Below are positions 15,610-23,515 of a stretch of DNA of 64,000 nt, in pieces. How positions within the stretch are numbered: the first letter of the stretch is position 1; every line of letters starts with the position of its first letter. The notes below the pieces were generated by a model. The model was given only the letters and a program-made list of their open reading frames with translations. It made no database searches and was not told the DNA's origin. A program made the translations under genes and the position numbers. Source of the DNA: Niabella agricola (lineage in GTDB: Bacteria > Bacteroidota > Bacteroidia > Chitinophagales > Chitinophagaceae); contig NZ_JAJHIZ010000003.1 in assembly GCF_021538615.1 (NCBI RefSeq), forward strand, positions 1,240,001-1,304,000, in the 5' to 3' direction.

Positions 15610-16077
15610 ATGAACCCAGCACAGGAATACCCAAAAGTTTATTTGTACCGCAGGATTGTACAGGCAAAGCTGTTTATTGATGCGCACTATGCAGACAAGA
15701 TCGACCTGGATAATATTTCCGATGAGGCCTATTTTTCAAAGTACCATTTTATACGCCTTTTTAAAACGGTGTACGGCAAAACGCCTCACCAATACCTGAA
15801 GGCCACCCGCATTGAAAAAGCCAAGCAATTGCTGCGCCAGGGCAACACGGTATCGGATGCCTGCTTTGAGGTGGGGTTCGACAGCCTGAGCTCTTTCAGC
15901 GGTTTATTTAAACGGATGGTAGGCCAGCCCGCTTCTGCCTATGCCGCGCACTACCAGCAGCGCCAGGATCAAAAAGCAAAAACACCGCTGGCCTTTGTAC
16001 CCGGCTGCTATGCGTACCAGCACGGCTGGACGGAAAATAGCAATTTTGAAGAAACGGAACCACACCCGGCCGGTTAA
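15610..16077 (+). CDS. AraC-family regulator, second copy of the AraC-VOC module
   Basis: This 155-residue protein is built like the regulator at 14655: IDLDNISDEAYFSKYHFIRLFK, YGKTPHQYL and VSDACFEVGFDSLSSFSGLFKRMVG. It keeps a longer tail (TPLAFVPGCYAYQHGW). The sequences have diverged, so the duplication is old or the copies were brought together. A VOC gene follows after 35 bases, the same order as in the first pair. Both AraC genes share the leader pattern GATC(T/A)TC TTAATTTTA at 14636 and 15564. Confidence 0.9.
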   Translation: MNPAQEYPKVYLYRRIVQAKLFIDAHYADKIDLDNISDEAYFSKYHFIRLFKTVYGKTPHQYLKATRIEKAKQLLRQGNTVSDACFEVGFDSLSSFSGLFKRMVGQPASAYAAHYQQRQDQKAKTPLAFVPGCYAYQHGWTENSNFEETEPHPAG

Positions 16078-16082
16078 TTTTA

Positions 16083-16110
16083 CTTTCGTTATTCACCACT
16101 AAAACGAAAG
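16083..16110. promoter_or_regulatory. Inverted repeat ahead of the second VOC gene
   Basis: CTTTCGTT and AACGAAAG are perfect 8-bp arms separated by 12 bases, ending 2 bases before the ATG at 16113. The left arm overlaps TACTTTCG, a near match to the -7 box. It could be an operator; a similar layout is seen before the gene at 17852. Confidence 0.4.
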
Positions 16111-16112
16111 AT

Positions 16113-16541
16113 ATGATCACAAAAATGACCGTTACCAACATCCATGTACTGGACCAGGACAGCGCTTATGATTTTTATGTAAACAAACTGGGCTTTATCC
16201 TCGTGGATGATATCCCGATGGGTCCCGACAGCAGGTGGCTTACAGTATCTCCTCCCGATCAGCCGGACCTGCAGCTGGTGCTTTTTCCGGTAAAGGAAAG
16301 TAAAATGTTTCCTAAGGAAACCGCAGAAACGCTGACAAGGCTCATCCGGCAGGGCATTTTTGGCTGCGGGGTGCTTACCTGCAACGATATCTTTGCCACG
16401 TACGAGGAGCTGAAGGCCAAGGGCGTTGAATTTATAAAGCCTCCCACCAAAGAGTTTTATGGCACCGAAGCTTTGTTCAAGGACGACTCCGGTAATTTTT
16501 TCTCACTTCAGCCGTTGAACAATTTTAACAGAGAGGCATAG
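16113..16541 (+). CDS. VOC-family protein, second copy of the module
   Basis: The 142-residue product starts MITKMTVTNIHVLDQDSAYD and ends FKDDSGNFFSLQPL. It has the paired modules of the vicinal-oxygen-chelate fold and the SGNFFSL pattern where other members have SGN-x-hydrophobic. Compared with the protein at 15091, the N-terminal modules align well and the C-terminal half differs. Function is unknown; detoxification of a reactive compound is a fair guess given the linked AraC regulators. Confidence 0.87.
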   Translation: MITKMTVTNIHVLDQDSAYDFYVNKLGFILVDDIPMGPDSRWLTVSPPDQPDLQLVLFPVKESKMFPKETAETLTRLIRQGIFGCGVLTCNDIFATYEELKAKGVEFIKPPTKEFYGTEALFKDDSGNFFSLQPLNNFNREA

Positions 16542-16637
16542 GATCACCGTTTCTTTGAAATCCATTTTTTACCGGCGGCTGATGCCTCCTTCATCCGAGC
16601 CCGCATTCTTCCCTATTTTTCTATATATTGCTGCAGC

Positions 16638-17219
16638 ATGCACCCACTGATACAGCATATACAAAGAATAACGGGCGTCCGAGAGGCTGCCGAAGCATCC
16701 ATCCTCCCGTTTTTCGAAACCTGCAGCTTCCGGAAAAAAGCTTTTCTTTTGGAAGAAGGCCACCATTGTCATGCGTATTTTTTTGTGATCAGGGGTTGCC
16801 TGCGCCTGTTTTTTGCAGACCAGAACGGGATCGAGCAAACGATGCAATTTGCATTGGAGCACTGGTGGATGACCGACCTGGAGGCCTTCCGGTCAGGAAG
16901 AAGATCGGCCTATTCCATCCAGGCACTGGAGGCTACAGAGGTAATGATCATCGGCCCGGAAAATTATTCCCGGATGCTGGACGAAGTTCCGCTGATGGAA
17001 AAATATTTCCGCCGGGTATACGAACGTGCTTATGCGGCTTCTTTACTTCGTGTGCAGATGATCTCACGGATGCCCAAGCATGAATTTTATGAACTGTTTG
17101 AATCAAAATATCCTGATTTTATACAGCGGGTGCCCCAGAAGATCCTGGCCTCTTTCCTGGGCTTTACACCGGAATACCTGAGTGAACTACGTAAAAAGAG
17201 AACTGAAAAAAAGCGATGA
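16638..17219 (+). CDS. Crp/Fnr-like cyclic-nucleotide-binding-fold regulator (A)
   Basis: The 193-residue protein begins with a cNMP-binding-type beta barrel (CSFRKKAFLLEEGHHCHAYF, FVIRGCLRLFFADQNGIEQT), then a dimer helix and a C-terminal region with LASFLGFTPEYLSELRKKR, a recognition helix of the Crp type. The region is short, so whether it binds DNA is not certain. Its stop overlaps the next start (ATGA), so the two paralogues are translated together and may form a heterodimer. Confidence 0.85.
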   Translation: MHPLIQHIQRITGVREAAEASILPFFETCSFRKKAFLLEEGHHCHAYFFVIRGCLRLFFADQNGIEQTMQFALEHWWMTDLEAFRSGRRSAYSIQALEATEVMIIGPENYSRMLDEVPLMEKYFRRVYERAYAASLLRVQMISRMPKHEFYELFESKYPDFIQRVPQKILASFLGFTPEYLSELRKKRTEKKR

Positions 17220-17791
17220 TACCGGAACCGTTACAACTTCATATCCGGAGGCTTGTACCGGAATTTCATATTCCGCTGGCCGCAATGGCACCTTTTCTTA
17301 GCACCCGTGTCGTAAAAAAGGAAACGCTGCTTTTAGAAGAAGGGCAGCCCTGCACTCATATTCATTTTGTAAATAAGGGATGCCTGTACCTGTTCTATCA
17401 CCAGGATCAACGAAAAGAAGTCATCCATTTTGCGCTGGAGAACTGGTGGCTGACCGATTATAAAACCTTCTGTGATGAAGGTACTGCTGTGTATGCAATA
17501 GCCGCGCTTGAAGATTCGGAGATCACCAGCATCAGCCGCAACGACTATGAGCAGTTGCTCCTGCGCTTTCCGCTGCTGGCCCTGTACTTTAATAAAATCC
17601 ATGAGCGGGCTTATGGTGCGGCCCTGTTTAAGCAAAAAACCTATGCCACTTTAACCAAAGCCGACTTTTACCGGTACTTCCGCACGACATATCCCGCAAT
17701 ACTGCAACGCATCCCGGACCCCATTTTTGCCTCTTATATGGGCGTATCCACCGAAGAACTGTGCACCATCCGGGAGGCGTTCATTTCTTAA
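17216..17791 (+). CDS. Crp/Fnr-like cyclic-nucleotide-binding-fold regulator (B)
   Basis: This 191-residue paralogue of the preceding protein has the same plan (VKKETLLLEEGQPCTHIHFV, NKGCLYLFYHQDQRKEVIHF, FASYMGVSTEELCTIRE). The C-terminal helix has lost the basic run seen in the first copy (LRKKRTEKKR), so it may bind DNA poorly. The start overlaps the previous stop. The two may control the reductase gene 60 bases downstream. Confidence 0.83.
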   Translation: MIPEPLQLHIRRLVPEFHIPLAAMAPFLSTRVVKKETLLLEEGQPCTHIHFVNKGCLYLFYHQDQRKEVIHFALENWWLTDYKTFCDEGTAVYAIAALEDSEITSISRNDYEQLLLRFPLLALYFNKIHERAYGAALFKQKTYATLTKADFYRYFRTTYPAILQRIPDPIFASYMGVSTEELCTIREAFIS

Positions 17792-17823
17792 ACCAGCTTA
17801 ACTTTTCCGGCCATTGCTTATTT

Positions 17824-17854
17824 CATCTTTGCAGTACTAAAAACCACAAAGATG
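17824..17854. promoter_or_regulatory. Inverted repeat around the promoter and start of the reductase gene
   Basis: CATCTTTG (a near -7 box) and CAAAGATG form a perfect 8-bp inverted repeat with a 15-base spacer; the right arm contains the ATG. Bound protein could block both promoter and ribosome. Chance is not excluded. Confidence 0.4.
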
Positions 17855-18607
17855 AAAATAGTAGTTATCGGCGGTACCGGCCTTATTGGTAGTCAGCTAG
17901 TGCAACAATTACAAGAAGCCGGGCATGAGGCCATACCGGCATCACCCAATACGGGTGTCAACACCCTTACTGGCGAAGGGTTGAACGAAGTGCTGCAGGG
18001 CGCACAGGTAGTTGTAGATGTGTCCAATTCCCCCTCCTTTGCAGATGAACCTGTCATGCATTTTTTCAGAACCTCCAACGAGCACCTGCTTCCGGCAGAA
18101 AAAGCAGCCGGCGTGCAACATCATATTGCATTATCTGTTGTTGGAACACAAAAACTGCAGGCCAGCGGCTATTTCCGCGCCAAACAGGTACAGGAAGACC
18201 TGATTAAAGCATCAGGCATACCCTATACTATTGTGCATGCCACGCAGTTCTTCGAATTTGCAAGAGGCATTACACAGATGAGCCAGGCCGGCGATCAGGT
18301 GGTTTTGCCGGATGCCCAGATACAGCCCATTGCCAGTAAAGATGTAGCCACATTCCTGGCTTCGGTAGCATCGGCCGCCCCTGCCAATAAGATCCTGGAA
18401 ATTGGCGGCCCCGAGCAGTTCGATATGAACGCATGGATCCAACAATACCTGCAAGCCACTCATAAAAACAATGAAGTGCTTACCAGTAGTACGGCTTTAT
18501 ATTCGGGCGCCCCGCTGGAAACCGATACCCTGGTTCCAGAAGCACCCGCATACCTGGGCGCTACAACATACGCCGACTGGATTACCCAGCCCGGAAATCT
18601 GCGATAA
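17852..18607 (+). CDS. NmrA-like atypical SDR NAD(P)-binding protein
   Basis: The 251-residue protein has the Rossmann motif GGTGLIGSQLVQQL at residues 7-20 and a body matching atypical short-chain dehydrogenases of the NmrA type (HIALSVVGTQKLQASGYFRA, KQVQEDLIKASGIPYTIVHA). There is no Tyr-x-x-x-Lys catalytic pair in the usual spacing that I can confirm; the YFRAK stretch may serve. Family members are quinone or isoflavone-type reductases, or redox sensors. It is last in a plus-strand run that begins with the Crp-like pair and probably responds to it. Confidence 0.85.
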   Translation: MKIVVIGGTGLIGSQLVQQLQEAGHEAIPASPNTGVNTLTGEGLNEVLQGAQVVVDVSNSPSFADEPVMHFFRTSNEHLLPAEKAAGVQHHIALSVVGTQKLQASGYFRAKQVQEDLIKASGIPYTIVHATQFFEFARGITQMSQAGDQVVLPDAQIQPIASKDVATFLASVASAAPANKILEIGGPEQFDMNAWIQQYLQATHKNNEVLTSSTALYSGAPLETDTLVPEAPAYLGATTYADWITQPGNLR

Positions 18608-18626
18608 CCACGCAACTGTATTACAA

Positions 18627-18663
18627 AATGACAAGAACAGGCAATCCGCTTGTCCTTGTCATT
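18627..18663. terminator. Possible bidirectional terminator between convergent genes
   Basis: AATGACAAG and CTTGTCATT are perfect 9-bp arms with an inner partly paired ACAGG/TTGT region, lying between the reductase and the GH125 gene, which converge. The U tract is short. Confidence 0.4.
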
Positions 18664-18812
18664 ATATGTTACCGATACATCATTCTGTTTCAGTATAACT
18701 GAAAATTTCAAAACAAAGAACTCCGGATCGTTGTCAGCCATTACAAACATCGCAGTAAGGAACCCTTGTCTACGCGCACTTTCGTGCTCACCACAAACAA
18801 CCTGCAACAGGA

Positions 18813-20234
18813 TTAACCCAATAAGCCCGGCCGCTCATTAAAGGTCTTCCAGAGCAATTCTCCAAACAAGGTGTTGGACCAGGCAAACCATTTCCGGGTA
18901 AACCTCTTCGGATCATCCTTATGAAAGGATTCATGCATAAAACCGGTACCGCCGTGTGTTTTCCGCAATGTGTCAATACTCCAGCGGATCTCCCGGTCAT
19001 CACCGGAGGTAAGCGCTTTCATGGTAATGCTCATCGGCCAGATCATGTCTTTGCCGATATGCGGGCCGCCAATACCTTCTGCCGCTCTTCCCTTAAAGAA
19101 AAAAGGATTTTCCGATGACCATACATAGTGGCGTGTAGCCTTGTATAAAGGATCGGTATGCAGTACCGCACCCAGATAAGGCAGCGCCAGCAAACTGGGC
19201 ACATTGGCATCGTCCATCAGGTTATGACTACCGTAACCGTTTACTTCATAAGCATACATTTTTCCCAACTGCGGATGCGTGACAACTGCGTACTTTTTTA
19301 CCGCTGCTTCCACTTCATTGGCCAGCCGCAGCAGTTCGTTTGCCAGTTTTGCATCGCCTGAAATCGTACCCACCATTTCTGATGCCTGCCGCAGGCTTAC
19401 TACAGCGAAGAGGTTAGACGGGACCAGGTAAGCAAATATCGTAGCATCATCACTGGGACGGAACATGGAACAGATGAGACCCGCTGGTTTTACCGGGTAG
19501 CCATAACCACCCATCGGAATACCATCGGTGGCCCAGGAGGTTTTCCGTTCAAACTTATACGGACCGGGGCCGTCCTTCCGTTGCTGCTCTTTAAACGTTT
19601 TTAACGTAAGCGCGATTCCTTCCTTCCAGGAAGCATCAAAAGGAAGCGTGTCGCCGGTTTCCTTCCAGAAACGGTAGGCCAGCCGGATGGGATAACAGAG
19701 GGAATCGATCTCCCATTTCCGCTCATGGATACCAGGCTTCATATCGGTAATATCCGTTTCCTTCCATTCGCTCACTTTGCTGTCGTCGTTATAGAACGCA
19801 TTTGCATAGGGATCCTTTAAAATAAAATGCGTTTGCTTACGGATCACGCCGGCTATCAGCCGGTGCAGCGCCTGGTCCTGTTTCGTAAATGCCAGATAAG
19901 GAAATACCTGCGCAGAACTGTCCCGCAGCCACATTGCATCAATATCCCCGGTAATGACATAGGTATCTGGTTTCCCGTCCTTCTCGGTATAAAAAACCGT
20001 AGTATCCAGTGTATTGGGAAAGCAGTTATTAAAGAGCCAGCCAAGTTCCTTATTCTTTACTTTCAACTGGAATGCCTTTATCGCCTGTTCTATTGCCGCG
20101 CTTTTAAAGTGCCGTTCCCCCTCCGGAACCCGCACCAAAGGAAAATCGTTTTTGCCTTGTGCAAAAGAAAAAGGACTTAATGTTAGCCCGGCGCTTAACA
20201 CACCTGTATGCTGTAGAAATGTTTTACGGTTCAT
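18813..20234 (-). CDS. GH125 exo-alpha-1,6-mannosidase, exported
   Basis: This 473-residue enzyme carries a signal peptide with the Tat-like start MNRKTFLQHTGVLSAGLTLS. The body fits GH125 (formerly DUF1237): GDIDAMWLRDSSAQVFPYL, HERKWEIDSLCYPIRLAY, MFRPSDDATIFAYLVPSNLF, NLMDDANVPSLLALPYLG and GFMHESFHKDDPKRFTRKWF, which together form the (alpha/alpha)6 barrel with conserved acids. It trims alpha-1,6-linked mannose from glycoprotein-like glycans. It stands alone, with no SusC/SusD or mannanase near. The only odd point is its isolation from a utilisation locus. Confidence 0.92.
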   Translation of the reverse strand: MNRKTFLQHTGVLSAGLTLSPFSFAQGKNDFPLVRVPEGERHFKSAAIEQAIKAFQLKVKNKELGWLFNNCFPNTLDTTVFYTEKDGKPDTYVITGDIDAMWLRDSSAQVFPYLAFTKQDQALHRLIAGVIRKQTHFILKDPYANAFYNDDSKVSEWKETDITDMKPGIHERKWEIDSLCYPIRLAYRFWKETGDTLPFDASWKEGIALTLKTFKEQQRKDGPGPYKFERKTSWATDGIPMGGYGYPVKPAGLICSMFRPSDDATIFAYLVPSNLFAVVSLRQASEMVGTISGDAKLANELLRLANEVEAAVKKYAVVTHPQLGKMYAYEVNGYGSHNLMDDANVPSLLALPYLGAVLHTDPLYKATRHYVWSSENPFFFKGRAAEGIGGPHIGKDMIWPMSITMKALTSGDDREIRWSIDTLRKTHGGTGFMHESFHKDDPKRFTRKWFAWSNTLFGELLWKTFNERPGLLG

Positions 20235-20537
20235 GGTTTACCTGCTTGGGATGAAGCAAAAATTTGTTGTTTGCTGTAAAGCTACTTGATTTTTCAAAAA
20301 CCTGGCGGGCCATTCCCAAACCGGCGTTTGTCCTCCGCCCGATCACCGGATCCGGCCGCCGCAGGCCAAGGCCGGAGCAAATGTTTCAACAAAGCGATCT
20401 CACCACTCAAAAATTCCGAAAAGTTCACCACAAATTCTACTTTTGATATTGCATATTTGAAATAGGATTCTTTGGGGAACCGTAGTTGCATACTGAAAGA
20501 AATCCTTACCATTAAAACACTGGCTAAACGCATAAAT
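20235..20537. other. Divergent intergenic region
   Basis: This 303-base region separates the GH125 gene from the TMEM175-type gene. The right part holds a consensus -7 box. The middle is GC-rich (about 20318-20380), with no gene or clear repeat. Confidence 0.6.
20438..20445 (+). promoter_or_regulatory. Candidate -7 box for the TMEM175-type channel gene
   Basis: TACTTTTG is an exact TAnnTTTG match and would give a leader of about 90 bases before the ATG at 20538. Confidence 0.4.
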
Positions 20538-21206
20538 ATGAGGAAAGACAATACATATAATAAAATTGCCGGCCATGATACCGGTCGCATCATCGCCATC
20601 AGCGATGGGGTTTTTGGTGTTGCATTAACCCTGCTGGTGTTGGAGATCCGCATACCCTTCATGGACTCCATCCGCTCTGAGCAGGACCTGATAGCGGCTT
20701 TCCTGGCATTAAAGTCCAAGTTCCTGGTATACCTTCTGGCCTTTATGACCACCGGTATTTTTTGGGTAGGCCATTCCTCGCAGTACAAATACATTGAGGG
20801 AAGCGACCGGAATCTGAACTGGATCAACCTGCTCTTCCTGCTATCGGTTACCATGTTACCCTTTACCACAGCTTTTTTGGGCGACTACACCCATTTTAAG
20901 TTCCCCATTGCCGTATATTGGCTGAATATCTTTTTAATGGGCACCATGTTGTATATCAACTGGGCCTATGCCTGCAGACATCATTTTGTAGACGAAAAAG
21001 TAAGAGCAGTAGTAGACATCCCGCTTCGCAGGCGAATTATCACCGCCCAGTCTTTATATCTTTCCGGAGCGTTGTTGTGCTTCATCAGCCCGCTCTTAAG
21101 CATTGCGTTTATCATCCTCGTGCAGCTGAATTATGCCTTTGCCTTTCTCTCGCAACGAAAGAGAGGCTCCGGCACTGCAATACCGGAGGAAGACGTTATC
21201 CCCTAA
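20538..21206 (+). CDS. TMEM175-family (DUF1211) integral membrane protein, probable cation channel
   Basis: The start at 20538 gives 222 residues beginning MRKDNTYNKIAGHDTGRIIA, then ISDGVFGVALTLLVLEIRIP. That is the TMEM175 signature, in which FSDG is the common form and here is ISDG. Six membrane segments follow, including WINLLFLLSVTMLPFTTAFL and VYWLNIFLMGTMLYINWAYA. Bacterial members form potassium-permeable tetramers. The upstream codons to 20472 lack a start-like context. It is not in an operon. Confidence 0.87.
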   Translation: MRKDNTYNKIAGHDTGRIIAISDGVFGVALTLLVLEIRIPFMDSIRSEQDLIAAFLALKSKFLVYLLAFMTTGIFWVGHSSQYKYIEGSDRNLNWINLLFLLSVTMLPFTTAFLGDYTHFKFPIAVYWLNIFLMGTMLYINWAYACRHHFVDEKVRAVVDIPLRRRIITAQSLYLSGALLCFISPLLSIAFIILVQLNYAFAFLSQRKRGSGTAIPEEDVIP

Positions 21207-21228
21207 CGCTAGCTTTTGTTTTGTTTCA

Positions 21229-21270
21229 GGTTTAAAGTTTAAGGTTCAATGTTTAACACTCAAGGTTAAA
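21229..21270. repeat. Degenerate heptamer tandem repeat
   Basis: Six units in a row follow the pattern rrTTyAA: GGTTTAA, AGTTTAA, GGTTCAA, TGTTTAA, CACTCAA, GGTTAAA. The period is exactly 7 for 42 bases. It is non-genic DNA just after the channel gene. Confidence 0.65.
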
Positions 21271-21414
21271 ATTCATTCCGTAAGAATATCAATATTGACA
21301 TCGGCCGATGGCAGATCATCGAACAGTCCCCCCCATACTTTTGAATTCGATTTTTAATATTCAATATTTTAAATTCCCGAAGGGAGATTGTAACTTTAGG
21401 GAAAATCTTTTCTT

Positions 21415-21624
21415 ATGACCGATCACAACCAGGATACCATTATTGTTATAAGAACATATAGTGATATAGCAGCTGCCGTTTCTGCAAAAGAAAAACTGGA
21501 AGAAGCCGGTATCACTGCCACCATTGATGACATGGACGTGGTGGGTATGACGCCGCTGGCCGGCATCGAAGTAAAAATCTTTTCAAAAGACCTTGAAAAA
21601 GCCAACCAGGTCCTGGAAGGCTGA
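21415..21624 (+). CDS. DUF2007-family small protein
   Basis: This 69-residue protein has the DUF2007 plan: RTYSDIAAAVSAKEKLEEAG, ITATIDDMDVVGM, then GIEVKIFSKDLEKANQVLEG. The fold is a PII-like beta-alpha-beta; members are called putative signal-transducing proteins, but their role is unknown. There is a TAACTTTA box, a near -7 match, about 22 bases upstream. It is a separate transcription unit with terminator-like structures downstream. Confidence 0.85.
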   Translation: MTDHNQDTIIVIRTYSDIAAAVSAKEKLEEAGITATIDDMDVVGMTPLAGIEVKIFSKDLEKANQVLEG

Positions 21625-21647
21625 TGCATGCTGCTTTTCATCGCCTT

Positions 21648-21680
21648 GCTCCATTTATCAAACGGAGCGGCCTTTTGTAT
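21648..21680 (+). terminator. Weak terminator after the DUF2007 gene
   Basis: GCTCC and GGAGC pair across an 11-base loop and are followed by CCTTTTGTATTTTTTTTT. The stem is short but the U tract is long. Confidence 0.35.
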
Positions 21681-21695
21681 TTTTTTTTAAACCTT

Positions 21696-21748
21696 TTTTA
21701 CGTTCCGTTGTTTTAACCTACCAGATGATGGAGCGCCGGAACGTAAAA
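21696..21748. repeat. 12-bp perfect inverted repeat with 29-base loop
   Basis: TTTTACGTTCCG and CGGAACGTAAAA are exact reverse complements. A T-rich stretch (CTATTTTAATATTTTTTTTA) follows on the plus strand. It could be a second terminator or a structured leader ahead of the gene at 21862. Confidence 0.5.
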
Positions 21749-21861
21749 CTATTTTAATATTTTTTTTAAATTGCTTTGTTGCATTTTATTTAAATATTTC
21801 TTTACTTCGCGCCATCTGCAAGCTTTTACTAAAAATTTAAATTATTACGGACCCAGGGGAA

Positions 21862-22212
21862 ATGAAGAAATTCGCCCATATACTTGCTTTAATTATACTG
21901 TTTATCGGCAGCAGCGCTGACACGCTGGAGGCATTGGTGCCCGCAAAAAATCATACATGTAATTCCGTAGTAAAAGACAGGCAACAACAGAAGAACAGCA
22001 ATGCGCAGGACTCTGGTGATCATATTATCATCAACCGGTTTTGCAATCATTTTATTAACCGGGCGGACCAGGTATCGCAACGGACTTTTTTCAGCATCCT
22101 TTCCCTGCCCCTTTTTCATTTCAATGTAATGCTTCCTGCATGGAAGCACCATAACCCTACACCACTGCAACAGCCGGGCTACGGGCATCTTTTTCGCTAC
22201 TACCTCTTTTAA
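21862..22212 (+). CDS. Small secreted protein of unknown function ahead of the RND efflux set
   Basis: This 116-residue protein has a signal peptide (MKKFAHILALIILFIGSSAD) and a good ribosome site (AGGGGAA just before the ATG). The mature part has only two cysteines (HTCNS and RFCNH) and ends HLFRYYLF. It does not match the small HYC_CC_PP proteins often found ahead of metal efflux pumps, so I do not name it. It is co-directional with the adaptor gene 132 bases downstream. It may be an accessory factor or a chance neighbour. Confidence 0.55.
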   Translation: MKKFAHILALIILFIGSSADTLEALVPAKNHTCNSVVKDRQQQKNSNAQDSGDHIIINRFCNHFINRADQVSQRTFFSILSLPLFHFNVMLPAWKHHNPTPLQQPGYGHLFRYYLF

Positions 22213-22344
22213 GCCCCATATAGCTTCACTTTTCCTCAATCAATACCTGTCTGCGTAATCAGCAATACGCAGTCCGTGCATGTTTTTGCCCATACCGCAC
22301 CGATCCGCCAGGTATCCATCCCATCGTTTTTAAATTAACTGATC

Positions 22345-23430
22345 ATGATAAAAAATTATATTTTTTACGGGTTTCTCATTACGACCATTGCAGCCTGTCA
22401 CAGTAATTCCCAGGAAAACAGCACTCCTAACAACAAAGAATACCCGGTCGTTACCCTCCGGCCAAAAGATACCACCCTGGCGATTCCCTATGTAGCCAAT
22501 ATACAGGCGGGTCGCAACATCGAGATCCATCCGCGCATGGATGGATTGCTGGACAGGATTCACATTAAGGAGGGACAGCAGGTACGCAAGGGACAACTCC
22601 TGTTTAAGATTAATGACAGCGAACTGCGAATTGAACTGAATAAAGCTGCTGCCGCCTATAAAAGTGCAATGGCCGATGCAAAAGTGGCCCAGGTGGAAGT
22701 GGAGCGGGTGCAGATGCTGGTAGACAAAAAAGTGATCACCAATACCGAACTGGACCTCGTTACTGCAAAGTACAAAGCGCTGCTGGCGAAAGCCGATGTA
22801 GCACTAGCGGATAAAAACGCCGTACAGCAGCGGATCTCCTATACCAGCATTACCGCCCCCTTTGATGGCGTTGTTGACCGGATCCCGCTTAAAGAAGGCA
22901 GTCTGGTTACTACTGCCTCCCTGCTGACCACCATATCGGATGTAAGCACGGTATTCGCTTATTTTAACATTTCGGAAAATGAATACTTCCAGACTTTGCT
23001 GAACGGGCGCCAGGCACAACAGATCACTTCGATCAACCTGGTATTGCCGGATGGTACCCGCTATCCTTACGAGGGGCACCTGGAAAGCGCTGAAAGTGAA
23101 ATTGACGAAAATACCGGCAACATTGCCTATAAGGCCCGCTTCAGCAATCCCGATAAAACGCTGCGGCACGGCGCCTCCGGGAAACTGCTGATTACACGGC
23201 CTCTTCAAAATGTGATCCTGCTACCCCAAAAAACGGTTTTTGAAATACAGGACAAAAACTATGTATTCGTATTGGATCGAAACAATATTGCGCGAATGAA
23301 AAGTATCCGGGTAGACCAGCGTCTGGCCGATTACTATGTGATCTCCGAAGGATTGAATGCTGAGGACCGCATCGTATACGAAGGCATCAAGACCATCCGC
23401 GAGGGTGAAAAGATCACTCCAAAAGGATAA
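22345..23430 (+). CDS. RND efflux periplasmic adaptor (membrane-fusion) lipoprotein
   Basis: This 361-residue lipoprotein has a lipobox in IAAC near residue 18. It has the family order: a first beta-barrel/lipoyl half (NIEIHPRMDGLLDRIHIKEG), an alpha-helical hairpin of about 70 residues (QLLFKINDSELRIELNKAAA onward), the second lipoyl half (SYTSITAPFDGVVDRIPLKE), then beta-barrel and membrane-proximal domains. It links the inner-membrane pump to the outer-membrane channel. The pump gene follows after 85 bases and the outer-membrane gene after that, so all three parts are in one operon. Confidence 0.93.
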   Translation: MIKNYIFYGFLITTIAACHSNSQENSTPNNKEYPVVTLRPKDTTLAIPYVANIQAGRNIEIHPRMDGLLDRIHIKEGQQVRKGQLLFKINDSELRIELNKAAAAYKSAMADAKVAQVEVERVQMLVDKKVITNTELDLVTAKYKALLAKADVALADKNAVQQRISYTSITAPFDGVVDRIPLKEGSLVTTASLLTTISDVSTVFAYFNISENEYFQTLLNGRQAQQITSINLVLPDGTRYPYEGHLESAESEIDENTGNIAYKARFSNPDKTLRHGASGKLLITRPLQNVILLPQKTVFEIQDKNYVFVLDRNNIARMKSIRVDQRLADYYVISEGLNAEDRIVYEGIKTIREGEKITPKG

Positions 23431-23515
23431 CCATCATCTGGTTCCTTTATTGCCGGCCGGGTTTTAAACCATGGCCGCTGAAATTTTATTTATACCATCT
23501 GCATAATAAAAAAAC

